Shown here: positions 16,030-25,501 of the stretch, piece after piece | Position numbering within the stretch: position 1 is the stretch's first letter | Layout: every line of letters begins with the position of its first letter | Assembly: GCA_041859045.1 (NCBI GenBank) | Contig: JBHELB010000064.1 | Coordinates: 1-64,000 of the forward strand | Source: JBHELB01 sp041859045 | Lineage (GTDB): Bacteria > Hydrogenedentota > Hydrogenedentia > Hydrogenedentales > SLHB01 | Direction of reading: 5' to 3' | Length of the DNA: 64,000 nt | Made by a program: the position numbers and the translations under genes | The notes under the pieces: generated by a model | The model's database searches: none | The model's input: only the letters and a program-made list of their open reading frames with translations | Told to the model about the DNA's origin: nothing

Positions 16030-17489
16030 ATACCGTAAAAGCCATAGCCAGCTACCGAAGGTTGCGCGGGGAAGCATTGTGGCGGTTGCTTGCCGCCGAC
16101 AACGGGCCGGCGTTTCTGGCGTTGTTACAAGCACACCTGCTGGAGGAAAACCGTACTCTTCCCGCCTCGATTCTCTTTGAACGGCTGGGGAAAGACTTGG
16201 AGACCTTGCGGGCACAGGGCGAGGGCTTGCCGCAGACGGCACAAACCTATGTGGCACATTGGCTTGCTGCGGGCTACCTTACCCGCCGTTTTCCAGTCGG
16301 CGCTTCGGAAGAGGAGTATGAGCTTACGGCGGCGGCCGCTAGCGCGATCCGCTTCATCAACGGGCTGATCGATTATCGTACGACTGCAACCGAAAGCCGG
16401 TTGTCCACTGTTATCCTGCAGTTGGTCCGGCTCGCAGAAGAGACGGAGACCGATCCGGAGCGTCGCGTTGCAGCGTTGAGGGCAGAACGAGAACGTATCG
16501 ACAAAGAGATTGAAGCGGTTCAGCACGGACGAATACATACCTTGCCTGCGGATCGTGCCCTTGAACGCATTCGCGATACGATTAGTCTGGCGGGAGAACT
16601 TGCAGGTGACTTCCGAAACGTACGCGACGAGTTTGACCAGCTCAACCGGGACCTCCGTGAGCGCATTATGGATGATGTGGAAAGCCGTGGCGAAGTGCTC
16701 AGCGCCCTATTCGCTGGTGTTGATGTGATCGCGGATAGCGATGCCGGGCGGACGTTCAACGCATTCTGGCGATTGCTTACCGATCCTGAGCAGAGCGCCA
16801 CGTTGGAGGAAGCGCTCGATAAAGTGCTTTCGCGCACCTTTGCCGGCACGCTACAGCCACAAGAGCGCCGATTTCTTCTTCGCATAATCCCAACTTTGCT
16901 TGATCAGGGTGGCATGGTTCACGACGTGTTGCAGCATTTCGCTCGAAGTCTGAAGCAGTTCGTCCAGAGCCGGGAGTACCTTGAACAGCGCCGAATGAAT
17001 CAGCTCATTAAAGAGGCGCAACGCACCGCATTGCTGCTGAAGGATAGCGTCAAGGCGACCGACTCACTCCATTATGCCCTCCAACTCTCTACCAGCCGCC
17101 TGCGCTCCGTTGATCAGTGGGTCCTTTACGACCCCTCACAGAACGCGATTGAGAAGGGAGTAATGGAAGGCGATCCCGCCGTGATTGAGCTAGGTATTAT
17201 CAGCGACTTGGTTGCCCATTCGGAAATCGACTTCCGCTCTCTCAAGACGAATATTCGCGTGGCCCTGGGAGAGTACTCGCCGATTACTATCAGAGGAATT
17301 ATGGAACGGTTTCCTGCAACCCAGGGTTTGGGAAGCGTGGTTGGCTATCTGGCTCTTGGAAGCCGTTACGGAATACTCACCCCCGAACAAAACGAGGTCA
17401 TCCGATGGAAAGGTGAAGACGGTCCGTGGCGCCGTGCGTCTATTCCTACCGTATACTTTACGCGAGAGAAAAGCCATGACTTTGCCTGA
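16026..17489 (+). CDS. jetA: Wadjet JetA (DUF3375, MukF/kleisin-like)
   Basis: 487 residues matching the DUF3375 pattern: N-terminal winged-helix-like region (SYRRLRGEALWRLL), central long helices (RVAALRAERERIDKEIEAV), and the motif DPERRVAAL typical of the family. JetA is the kleisin of the JetABC SMC complex, which with the JetD nuclease recognises and cleaves small circular DNA such as plasmids. Its start overlaps hsdR by ATGA and its end overlaps jetB by 14 bases. Length agrees with other JetA proteins. Confidence 0.9.
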   Translation: MNTVKAIASYRRLRGEALWRLLAADNGPAFLALLQAHLLEENRTLPASILFERLGKDLETLRAQGEGLPQTAQTYVAHWLAAGYLTRRFPVGASEEEYELTAAAASAIRFINGLIDYRTTATESRLSTVILQLVRLAEETETDPERRVAALRAERERIDKEIEAVQHGRIHTLPADRALERIRDTISLAGELAGDFRNVRDEFDQLNRDLRERIMDDVESRGEVLSALFAGVDVIADSDAGRTFNAFWRLLTDPEQSATLEEALDKVLSRTFAGTLQPQERRFLLRIIPTLLDQGGMVHDVLQHFARSLKQFVQSREYLEQRRMNQLIKEAQRTALLLKDSVKATDSLHYALQLSTSRLRSVDQWVLYDPSQNAIEKGVMEGDPAVIELGIISDLVAHSEIDFRSLKTNIRVALGEYSPITIRGIMERFPATQGLGSVVGYLALGSRYGILTPEQNEVIRWKGEDGPWRRASIPTVYFTREKSHDFA

Positions 17490-18165
17490 ATATGATAAAG
17501 AAGAAGCCGTGTCCGAAGCGCCGGATGGCGCTGGCGACACACTCTATCCAGGTGATACCGGGCATTTGCAGTTGGACACGCGCCGTGTGCTTGTGCAACT
17601 ACTGTCCGGCCCGTTTCTGGATGGTCGGCGACACTCACGCCTCTGGCCGGTTCTGGCACGCGATGAAACCATTCTGCGCGCACGTTTGTCAGAATTATTC
17701 CTGGACCTTGTCGTAGACCATGACCAGCAAGTAGCGTTCACGCGGCAGGCACAGGTGGGCGATCTGGAAGCTCCGGTATTGCTTCGACGGTCGCCACTGA
17801 CATTCCTAGACTCGGTCCTGTTGCTTTTTCTGCGCTATCGTCTGACACAGGCTGATGCACACGGGGAGCGCGCCACCGTTGATGCTGACGATATCGTTGA
17901 GTATCTCGTCACTTACGAACGCGCAACAAATACAGACCACGCCGGGTTCAACAAGAAAGCACAAGCCTCAATCGAGAAAATGAAGAAAAACAGTATCCTT
18001 CAGAAGATACGGGGGAACGAAAACCGATTTGAAGTCTCTCCGACGCTCAAACTGTTGTTTTCCGCGGAAGAGGTTCAAGCGCTTTCACTCCAGTATCATG
18101 CGATGGCCTCGAATACCTATGCCGGCGTTGCGGCTGAGCCGGACACCGACGAGGAGATCGAATAA
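17476..18165 (+). CDS. jetB: Wadjet JetB (DUF4194, MukE/KITE-like)
   Basis: 229 residues from ATG 17476 (GAGAG upstream), overlapping jetA. It is a small winged-helix subunit: LDTRRVLVQLLSGPFLD near the start, LWPVLARDETILRARLSELFLDL, and a C-terminal winged helix ending in an acidic tail (EPDTDEEIE). JetB bridges kleisin JetA and SMC JetC. The stop overlaps the jetC start (TAATG). Position between jetA and jetC and size support the call. Confidence 0.88.
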   Translation: MTLPEYDKEEAVSEAPDGAGDTLYPGDTGHLQLDTRRVLVQLLSGPFLDGRRHSRLWPVLARDETILRARLSELFLDLVVDHDQQVAFTRQAQVGDLEAPVLLRRSPLTFLDSVLLLFLRYRLTQADAHGERATVDADDIVEYLVTYERATNTDHAGFNKKAQASIEKMKKNSILQKIRGNENRFEVSPTLKLLFSAEEVQALSLQYHAMASNTYAGVAAEPDTDEEIE

Positions 18166-21031
18166 TGTCTGCTGACCTCAGTCAAACGCAGCTCTTTCAG
18201 TCCCGGGATCAGTTCCGGATGTGCCGTCTGCAGGTTTTCAACTGGGGAACTTTCGAAAGACTTCATACCATTCCGATAGCGGGAAAAGGGTTTCTGTTTG
18301 TGGGCCGTTCAGGCTCTGGAAAAACCACCCTTCTCGACGCCTTCTCCGCGTTGCTTGTTCCGCCGAAATGGGTGAACTTCAACGCCGCGGCACAGGAAAT
18401 TGAACGCCGTGGACGCGACCGGAATCTGACGACCTATATTCGCGGCGCCTGGGCGGAACAGAAAGACGGCGGTTCGGGAGAAGTCGTTACACAGTATTTG
18501 CGCAAAGGAACGACATGGTCCGCGCTCGGGTTGATGTTTCAACACACGAACGGACGGCTGTTGACGCTGGTTCAAGTCTTCTGGATTCGCGGCAACGCCA
18601 GTGGAATCGCGGATGTTCACCGCCATTTCATCATCTTCGAACGGGAATTCGACCTAAAAGAACTGAGTGATTTCGATCTCGATCTAAGACGGCTCAAGCA
18701 GACATTTGCCGATGCGCATCATTTTGGACAGTTCAACCCGTATTGCGAACGATTCAGGCGTCTCCTCGATATCGACAATGAGATGGCCCTGAGATTGCTG
18801 CACAAGACACAGTCCGCAAAGAACCTCGGCGACCTCAATACCTTTTTGCGCGAGTTCATGCTTGACCGCCCGGAGACCTTTAACGCGGCGGAAATGCTCG
18901 TGAAGGAATTTGGCGAGTTGAATGACGCCCACGTGGCAGTGGTAACCGCGCGCGAGCAAGTGCAGACGCTTATACCCGCTCGCAAAGACCACAAACGGTT
19001 CGAGGAAGTCCGCGCAGAACGAGATCGCCTGGATGCGCTCCGTCTTGCGGTAGATCCCTTCCGGGAAGCGCGGCGAATAACGCTGCTGGAGGAACGTCTG
19101 GCTAAACTGGCGGTTAGATCCGAAGGTCTGGCCGGCGAGATTCGCGTAGTTAAGGACACCTTGGACAATCACCGCCATAACCTTCTCGATCTGGAAGAGG
19201 AACATCGCCAGCTGGGCGGCGACCGGATAGAACGATTTGAAGCCGAACAGCGACAGCTTCTAGAACAGCACGCAGAGAGACTGCGCAAGCGAAATCAGGC
19301 GCAGGAAGCGTGTAACGGATTGGGGTGGTACATGCCGTCTACTCCGCAGGGTTTTGCGGAGCTTACTGACCGCGCTCGGAGTGAACTGGACGATTGGCAG
19401 CACCGTGCCGAGGCAGTGCGTGAAAAATTGGTGGATCTGTCCACAGCAAAACGCGACAAAGAAAAGGAGTTCGTGGAGACTCGAAAAGAGGTCGATGCAC
19501 TTCTTCGACAACCCTCGAATATTCCTGCTCAAATGCTGGAGTTGCGTAGCAATATTGCGAGTGCGCTCAAGCTTGACGAGAGCTCCCTGCCGTTCGTGGG
19601 CGAGTTACTCGAAGTAAAACCGGAGGAGAACGCTTGGCGCGGATCCATCGAGCGCGTCTTACACGGGTTTGCTCTATCTCTTCTTGTCGAAGAACGCGAC
19701 TATCCGGCGCTGTCGAACTATCTCAATGAAACGCATTTGGGCGGACGCATCGTTTACTACAAGACCACATCCCCCTCTGGAACTGGTGGAACACCGGGCA
19801 TCATCTCCCTCATCCGAAAGCTGCGCGTCAAAGACACCCAGCATCGGCTTTGGCTTGAAGAGGAACTCTATCGGCGTTTCGACTATTCCTGTGTTGATTC
19901 GATGCGCGCGTTTAGGCAGGAAGAACGCGCCCTGACTCAGGCGGGCCAGGTCAAGCACAACCGGAACCGCCATGAAAAGGACGACCGCCACGACGTCAAC
20001 GACCAGCGCTTCTGGGTACTGGGCTTCGATAATCGCGATAAACGATTGATCTTCCAAACACTACTACAAGAACTCGCGGTCCAGATCGGCAAACTTACGG
20101 ATGAGATCAACACGCTTCATAGCGACGACGAAAGCGGTCGTAAACGTGCCATGTTCTCTCAAACACTCGGTAACATGCAATGGCAAGAAGTGGATGTTGC
20201 CTCGTTGAACGACCGCCTGGCCTGCCGTCGCACGAGAAGCGATTCTTCGATTTGCTGCAAACGCAGAGTCATCAGAATCTGGCGGCGCTTGGCACACATC
20301 TGCAGCAAGCACAGCGCGAAATCCGCGACCGCATGGAACTGGTCAACCAAAGCCTCGCCGAGACCGAATTCAACAAGGGAACCTTCCTGCGAATCGAAGT
20401 CAGCGACCGGCTACTGCCTGAAGTAGTGGAATTCAAGCAAATGATTCGACAATCACTAAGCCGTGCCTTCGAAGCCGACCAGGAGATAAGCGAACAGCGA
20501 TTCCTGATTATTCGCGAACTGGTCAACCGGCTTTCCAGCCAGGAAACAGCGGAAAAGCGCTGGCAGGAATCGGTGCTTGATGTCCGTCAGCATGTTGAAT
20601 TCATTGGACGGGAATTGGACCAGGACGGCCGCGAAATCGAGGTCTATCGAAGCGGTGCTGGGAAATCCGGCGGCCAACGACAGAAGTTGGCAACGACTTG
20701 CCTCGCGGCTGCGTTGCGCTATCAACTCGGGGGCAGCGACCACGAGTTCCCCGTCTATGCGCCGGTTGTTCTGGACGAGGCATTCGACAAAGCTGATAAT
20801 GAGTTTACAGCCCTGGCCATGAACATCTTTAAGAATTTCGGCTTCCAGATGATTGTGGCGACACCGCTGAAATCAGTCATGACGCTCGAGCCTTTCATCG
20901 GCGGAGCCTGTTTTATCGACATCGGCGACCGGCAACGATCAAGCGTTTTGCTTATAGAATACGATGAGGAGAGGCAGCGACTGGACTTGCCAGAGCAAAG
21001 CCATGGGGGAACACCTGTTGCTGTTTCCTGA
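18165..21031 (+). pseudogene. jetC: Wadjet JetC (SMC/MukB-like ATPase), frameshifted
   Basis: The first frame (18165-20426) carries the N-terminal ATPase lobe, with Walker A GRSGSGKT from residue 47, long coiled coils and a hinge-like segment. Near 20215-20225 the coding signal jumps to the -1 frame, in which LPSHEKRFFDLLQTQ continues the coil, then the ABC signature KSGGQRQK and Walker B VVLDEAFDKAD complete the C-terminal lobe up to 21031. Joined, the product would be about 955 residues, a reasonable JetC. One base appears to be missing. No slippery heptamer is obvious, so this is a real deletion or an assembly error rather than programmed frameshifting. If real, Wadjet is inactive. Confidence 0.85.
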
Positions 21032-22187
21032 ACATGTTAAGTCAAAGCTCGCGCGCCAGTACGCCGCCAAGCACGGCGACTGGCTGACCGGGGGAGGCGT
21101 TTGGCCGCTTGCTATTTCTTTGGGGATTCCCAATGAAAAGGATGCACAGGCACATCTCGACATTGTGCGGAACTGGCTCGACACCTGGGGTACCTGGCGA
21201 GGTCCCGGATGCCTGGAGTGGCACGAACGCCATTGGAATACTCTGGGAATTCAGCGTCTACCCAAGACACTCTGCCTGGCAAATGTCGGCCAAGTTGCCG
21301 ATTGGCTGGGCGAAGACGAACGATGGAAGTGTGCCATCGACCGTTACGGGCGGCTTGTCGAAAGGTGGCCAACACTCCGCGGCACGTTGCCCAAACATTT
21401 TGAAGTGTTGGCGGACTACAGCGAACAGGATTTTGCCCGTCTCCACAAATTGCTCACATGGCTCTCGGACAATCCGAAATCGAATCTGTACCCTCGTCAA
21501 CTTCCAATTACTGGTTTGGACAGTAAGTGGCTTGAGAAAAGAATGAGCTTGACGCTTAGCCTGCTGTCTTCGATCCATGGCGTCGGCGACAACTCGGGTT
21601 TCTTTGATGGTTGCGGTCTACGCCCCATTCCAAGGTTGGTGCGAATGCGCATTCTCGATCCTGAGCTGCGGAGTCGCGCGGGCGGGCTCAGCGATCTCTC
21701 GGCGCCCGCCGATGATCTGGCCATACTCCCCTTACAAATAAGGTGCGCTATTATCGTGGAGAATCTCCAGACCGGACTTGCCTTCAAGGAACTTGCCGGA
21801 ACTGTCGTGCTAATGGGACTAGGATATGACGTTGAACCCATCGGTCAGTTCGGTTGGCTTTACGGAAAGCCGGTATTCTATTGGGGAGATCTTGACACAC
21901 ACGGTTTCGCCATATTGAATCGTGCGCGGGCCTATCAGCCTCAGATTGCCTCTTGTCTCATGGATGAAAGCACTTTGCTCAGCCACAAAGCGCTCTGGGG
22001 GGTAGAGACAAAACAGCACGGGGCCGTGGAATTGCCCAACCTCACCAAAGAGGAACTGGATGTGTATCATGGATTGAAGCGACAACGTTGGGGCCACAAT
22101 GTCCGGCTAGAGCAGGAGCGCGTTGACTGGTTGGTGGCCTGGGAAGAAATCCGGAATCGTCACTTTGCCCTTAGTCCCAAGACATGA
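21003..22187 (+). CDS. jetD: Wadjet JetD (DUF3322/DUF2220, Toprim nuclease)
   Basis: 394 residues from ATG 21003, overlapping jetC; ATG 20964 in the same frame is an alternative. The N-terminal DUF3322 region (VWPLAISLGIPNEK, LDIVRNWLDTW) precedes a C-terminal Toprim-type domain with the glutamate in CAIIVENLQT and the acidic pair in YWGDLDTHGF, about residue 294. JetD cuts DNA extruded by JetABC. The motifs are intact and the length is normal. It is the last gene of the array and faces a convergent sigma-factor gene after 89 bases with no obvious terminator. Confidence 0.88.
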   Translation: MGEHLLLFPEHVKSKLARQYAAKHGDWLTGGGVWPLAISLGIPNEKDAQAHLDIVRNWLDTWGTWRGPGCLEWHERHWNTLGIQRLPKTLCLANVGQVADWLGEDERWKCAIDRYGRLVERWPTLRGTLPKHFEVLADYSEQDFARLHKLLTWLSDNPKSNLYPRQLPITGLDSKWLEKRMSLTLSLLSSIHGVGDNSGFFDGCGLRPIPRLVRMRILDPELRSRAGGLSDLSAPADDLAILPLQIRCAIIVENLQTGLAFKELAGTVVLMGLGYDVEPIGQFGWLYGKPVFYWGDLDTHGFAILNRARAYQPQIASCLMDESTLLSHKALWGVETKQHGAVELPNLTKEELDVYHGLKRQRWGHNVRLEQERVDWLVAWEEIRNRHFALSPKT

Positions 22188-22276
22188 CTTGAAGTCTATG
22201 CACAAAGTGAGAATAATATCATCATACAGTTGAATGTTCGCTTGCGGTGCTTTCCGCCTTCGCGTTGTGAGAGACA

Positions 22277-23047
22277 TTATGACGAGCGTTTCGTCTGCGG
22301 AGCCATCCACCACCCCAGAAAAACGGCGAACAACACGATACATGCTCCGCACACGACCAGCATGCGTCCTCTACGCACGGGCGCAGAGGCGCGAACGGGC
22401 ATGGATTGGAGGTGCGGCGTTTTCATCGTAAGACGTTTCAACTCAGCCGACAGGTCAGAGGGCACACTCGCCGCATCGGCGGTCGCCGCGAACAAAGTCG
22501 ACAATATGGCGGACGAGGCGGATAGTCCGCGCTGTCTCAGAGTCTCGCGCAGCAACTTAACCCCACGCTGCACGCGGTATGCCACGGTGCTTCGTGGTTG
22601 ATTGCGCTGCTCGGCGATCTCCTCGTAGGTCAACCCTTGAAGGTAATACGCCACGACATAATCCTGAATATCGTCGGGTAATCTTGCGATAGCCTGATCA
22701 ACATGCGCCTGGAGATCGTCCGAAAATTCCGCTTCGACGGCATCCGGCTGCACTTCGGCGTAATGGGTCTCGCGCACGAGGCGGCGCCGGTTTGAACGCA
22801 CATGATCCAAAGCGCGGCTAGTGGCAACGGTATGCAGCCAACCGCCCAACGACACACGGATCGGCGCCTCGCGCGTAACCAACTTAACGAAGCAGTCTTG
22901 AGTCGCCTCGCGGGCGTCATGGGGATCGCGAAGAATACGAAGACACGTCGCGTACACCATATTTGAGTAACGCGCAACGATCGCTTCGAACGCGTTGATG
23001 TCCCGGCGTTCGATCCAGTTTGCGATCAAGGAATCATCTGGGCTCAT
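22277..23047 (-). CDS. ECF-type sigma-70 family factor with C-terminal membrane anchor
   Basis: 256 residues; AAGGG lies nine bases before the ATG. Region 2 is seen in NAFEAIVARYSNMVYATCLRIL and ATQDCFVKLV; region 4 in QGLTYEEIAEQRNQPRSTVAYRV. After a linker comes one hydrophobic segment near residues 229-248 (MLVVCGACIVLFAVFLGWWM) that would anchor it in the membrane. This is unusual for a plain ECF factor but known in ECF groups with fused regulatory tails. It is the last gene of the minus-strand efflux cluster, 97 bases after its paralogue. It probably controls envelope or efflux genes, but no cognate promoter was identified. Confidence 0.82.
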   Translation of the reverse strand: MSPDDSLIANWIERRDINAFEAIVARYSNMVYATCLRILRDPHDAREATQDCFVKLVTREAPIRVSLGGWLHTVATSRALDHVRSNRRRLVRETHYAEVQPDAVEAEFSDDLQAHVDQAIARLPDDIQDYVVAYYLQGLTYEEIAEQRNQPRSTVAYRVQRGVKLLRETLRQRGLSASSAILSTLFAATADAASVPSDLSAELKRLTMKTPHLQSMPVRASAPVRRGRMLVVCGACIVLFAVFLGWWMAPQTKRSS

Positions 23048-23144
23048 TTCGTCGCACCCTTAGCCACTCCCCATTGCTAAACAATACCCCTATAACTAGA
23101 CAAGTTATGCGCACCTCAAAGTATACTCATTTCCCTCAGGCCCG

Positions 23145-23987
23145 TTACGGTTGAGCACGTTTCAACTCCTGCGCAGCGCTCAGGCGCGCCTCCTGCCCGG
23201 CCCCGTGGGGAGCGGTATTTCTCACATTCACAATCATCCACCCACTGACCAACAAGAGGAGGGTGGTCAGTAGCGCGAGGACCGCGCAAACGAGGGCTGG
23301 ACTCATTGTGCCGCGATGAAGATGCGCCCGAGGGCTCTCGCGCGCATTGAGAATACTCGCTTCCCCGAGGCCCGACAGTGCAAGCCTGCCCAGCGACGCC
23401 GTCAAGGAGGGCGGAGGAGTAGCGTGTTTGGGACAGGCCGCAAGAACGTGAAACAGCGAGGCAAATGCAATTTGCATCCCGCGCCGTGAGAGCGCGGCAT
23501 GCACTAAGCGCACCCCGCCGTGAATTCGATACGCCACGGTGGTTCGCGCCTCGCACAAGAGCTCTGACGACGCATCGCACGAATACCCCTCCAGAAAATG
23601 CATCACTACGGATGCGCTGTATTCTTCGGGAAGTGTGGCAATCGCTTCGTCAAGACATTCCTCCAACTCGATCGTCTTCCGTTCCGTCTTCTTTGCACTA
23701 CAAACCACTTTGGCGCACGCGCTGCGCGTGGCCTCGCGATGGAGCCACCCGCCCACCGACACCCGGTCGCGCGCGGCCCCCTTGGCCAACCGCACAAAGC
23801 ACCAGCGCGCGATGCGCTCAGATTCGGCCGGGTCGCCGAGAATGCGTAGACACGTCCCATAGACCATCGCCGCGTGCCGACGAACGATCTCGCAGAAAGC
23901 CTCGGCGTCACGGCAAGCCATCCACCGCGCCATCAACGCCCGATCCGCGGCGCCAGTCCCAGGCATCGGTTCATCACGCACCGTCAC
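23145..23987 (-). CDS. divergent ECF-sigma-like protein with C-terminal membrane anchor
   Basis: 280 residues from GTG 23987, which has AGGAG seven bases upstream, so it overlaps the TolC-like gene by 14 bases. It is a clear paralogue of the next gene (shared VYGTCLRILGDP, GGWLH, TTVAYRI.GGVRL). The region-2 and region-4 helices are degraded: the usual acidic/aromatic QD.F segment reads IARWCFVRL, and the recognition helix region is cysteine-rich (YSCDASSELLCEARTTVAYRI shown by its ends). A transmembrane segment lies near residue 228-250. It may be a decoy, anti-sigma-like partner or decaying copy. Overlap with the channel gene puts it in the efflux operon. Confidence 0.75.
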   Translation of the reverse strand: MTVRDEPMPGTGAADRALMARWMACRDAEAFCEIVRRHAAMVYGTCLRILGDPAESERIARWCFVRLAKGAARDRVSVGGWLHREATRSACAKVVCSAKKTERKTIELEECLDEAIATLPEEYSASVVMHFLEGYSCDASSELLCEARTTVAYRIHGGVRLVHAALSRRGMQIAFASLFHVLAACPKHATPPPSLTASLGRLALSGLGEASILNARESPRAHLHRGTMSPALVCAVLALLTTLLLLVSGWMIVNVRNTAPHGAGQEARLSAAQELKRAQP

Positions 23988-25500
23988 GCGATTCTCCTGT
24001 CGGCTCGAAGCCTAGACGTTCGAGCAAGACTCCCTCGGCCATCCAAAGGCGCACCAACGCCATGCGATAGTTGATTCGCGCCTGAATCGCCTGCACTTCG
24101 GTCCGGGTGAGTTCTTGCTGCTTCTGGAGAACGTCGTAGTTCGATGCGTTTCCTCCGGCGTTGAGAAGTTTGATCTCTGCCTCCACATTGAGCCGCGCTA
24201 GACGGACGCTCTCTTCATACTCCGCCGCTTGCGCGCGGTATTGATTTACATCGCGAATCGCGTCGCGCACGTCCCACCGAACCGCCTGTTCGGTCTTGGC
24301 GCGCAATGTCTGCGCGCGCTCCCGCTCAAGTCGAGCACGTTGGCGTGCGCTGCGCGCCTCAAGATTGAGCAAGGGAATCGAGCCTTCAAGAGCCACTTGG
24401 TAGCGAGACTGCTCCGCATCATAATGCGATCTCGAACTTGCGCTGAAGCGTTCGCCATCTCGCTCCCCCTCTTCGCGGCGAAGAACCAGATCGAGCGATG
24501 GTAATCGTGCATTTCTCGCCTCGCGCTCGGCGAGCAGGCGATTCGCAATCTCCAAGTCCCCCGCCTTCAGTTCGGGACGCATTTTCAACGCCATAGAGAC
24601 ACTACTCGCTTCGTCTATCGGGTACTCGTCGATTTCCGGCTTCTCCGAAGGAGCTATCTGTCCTTTTCCCCACGGATCGTCAGGCATTAAGCCCATGACC
24701 TCCTTGAGACTATCCTGGCGCTTGGCCACGGCCGTTCGGGCTCCTATCAGCGAAGCCCTACGGCTGGTTACGTTTGCACGAGATTCATCCACCTCCTTGC
24801 CGGACCCCGCACCGATTCGCAAACGCGTCTCGTTGTCCTTGAGTAGGCGCTCTGCCGTCGCCAGCCCCGCCTCTTCAATGCGCAGGCTCTCCATAGCGGC
24901 GACTAATCCCCAGTACTCGTTTATCACCGCGTGCGCGGTACGGATTATCTCAAGCCGTAATGCGGCATCGCTGCTCTGACATAACAGGCGCGCCCGCTGC
25001 ATCGGAATGAGATCAACGCCCCATCCACCACGCAACAATGACTGTCGCAACGAGTAGCGGCGCAATGTGCCGTCGTTTTGCCCGAACATGTTCCTGCTGC
25101 GCTCGAGTCCCCAAGCGGCCTCGTATTCAACACCATATGGCAGCCGCCCGCGAATTCCCGTTTCTTTCTCGTGCCCGTGCTGTTCAATATCGCTTCGACT
25201 GGCCACCACTTCCGCGGAGCTAAGCAGTGCGATTTCGCGCTCGGCGTTTTCGGCTCGAACGTAGCCGAGCGACGAAAACAGCATAGGATCATATACGGAC
25301 CACGCGTCGCGGAGTTCCTCCTTGGCAATCGCCGGTGCATACCGCGCCGCCCGCAGTCCGGGCGCATGCTCAATTGCATACGCGACGCATTCGGACGCGG
25401 CGAGCGGGACCATCTCTTCCGCCGTGGCGTGGTGATTTACGGAAAGCGCCAGAAGGCACGCCACCGCGATTCGCGACAACAACTGGAGTCCTCTACTCAC
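23974..25500 (-). CDS. TolC-family outer-membrane efflux channel
   Basis: 508 residues from GTG 25500, chosen because GGAGGA lies just upstream and it exposes a clean signal peptide (LSRIAVACLLALSVNHHATA); a TTG at 25521 is also possible. The body has two repeats of long helices typical of TolC (ERLLKDNETRLRIGAGSGKEVDESR, given here as ERLLKDNETRLRIG and VDESRANV, and VEAEIKLLNAGGNASNYDVL). It would form the outer-membrane tunnel for the adaptor and ABC proteins encoded upstream in the same direction. One base separates it from the preceding permease stop, and it overlaps the sigma-like gene. Confidence 0.88.
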   Translation of the reverse strand: MSRGLQLLSRIAVACLLALSVNHHATAEEMVPLAASECVAYAIEHAPGLRAARYAPAIAKEELRDAWSVYDPMLFSSLGYVRAENAEREIALLSSAEVVASRSDIEQHGHEKETGIRGRLPYGVEYEAAWGLERSRNMFGQNDGTLRRYSLRQSLLRGGWGVDLIPMQRARLLCQSSDAALRLEIIRTAHAVINEYWGLVAAMESLRIEEAGLATAERLLKDNETRLRIGAGSGKEVDESRANVTSRRASLIGARTAVAKRQDSLKEVMGLMPDDPWGKGQIAPSEKPEIDEYPIDEASSVSMALKMRPELKAGDLEIANRLLAEREARNARLPSLDLVLRREEGERDGERFSASSRSHYDAEQSRYQVALEGSIPLLNLEARSARQRARLERERAQTLRAKTEQAVRWDVRDAIRDVNQYRAQAAEYEESVRLARLNVEAEIKLLNAGGNASNYDVLQKQQELTRTEVQAIQARINYRMALVRLWMAEGVLLERLGFEPTGESRDGA

Positions 25501-25501
25501 T

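Noticed and set aside
20200..20240. Programmed -1 frameshift in jetC
   Set aside because: No slippery heptamer or downstream structure was visible near the switch; a deletion or sequence error is simpler.
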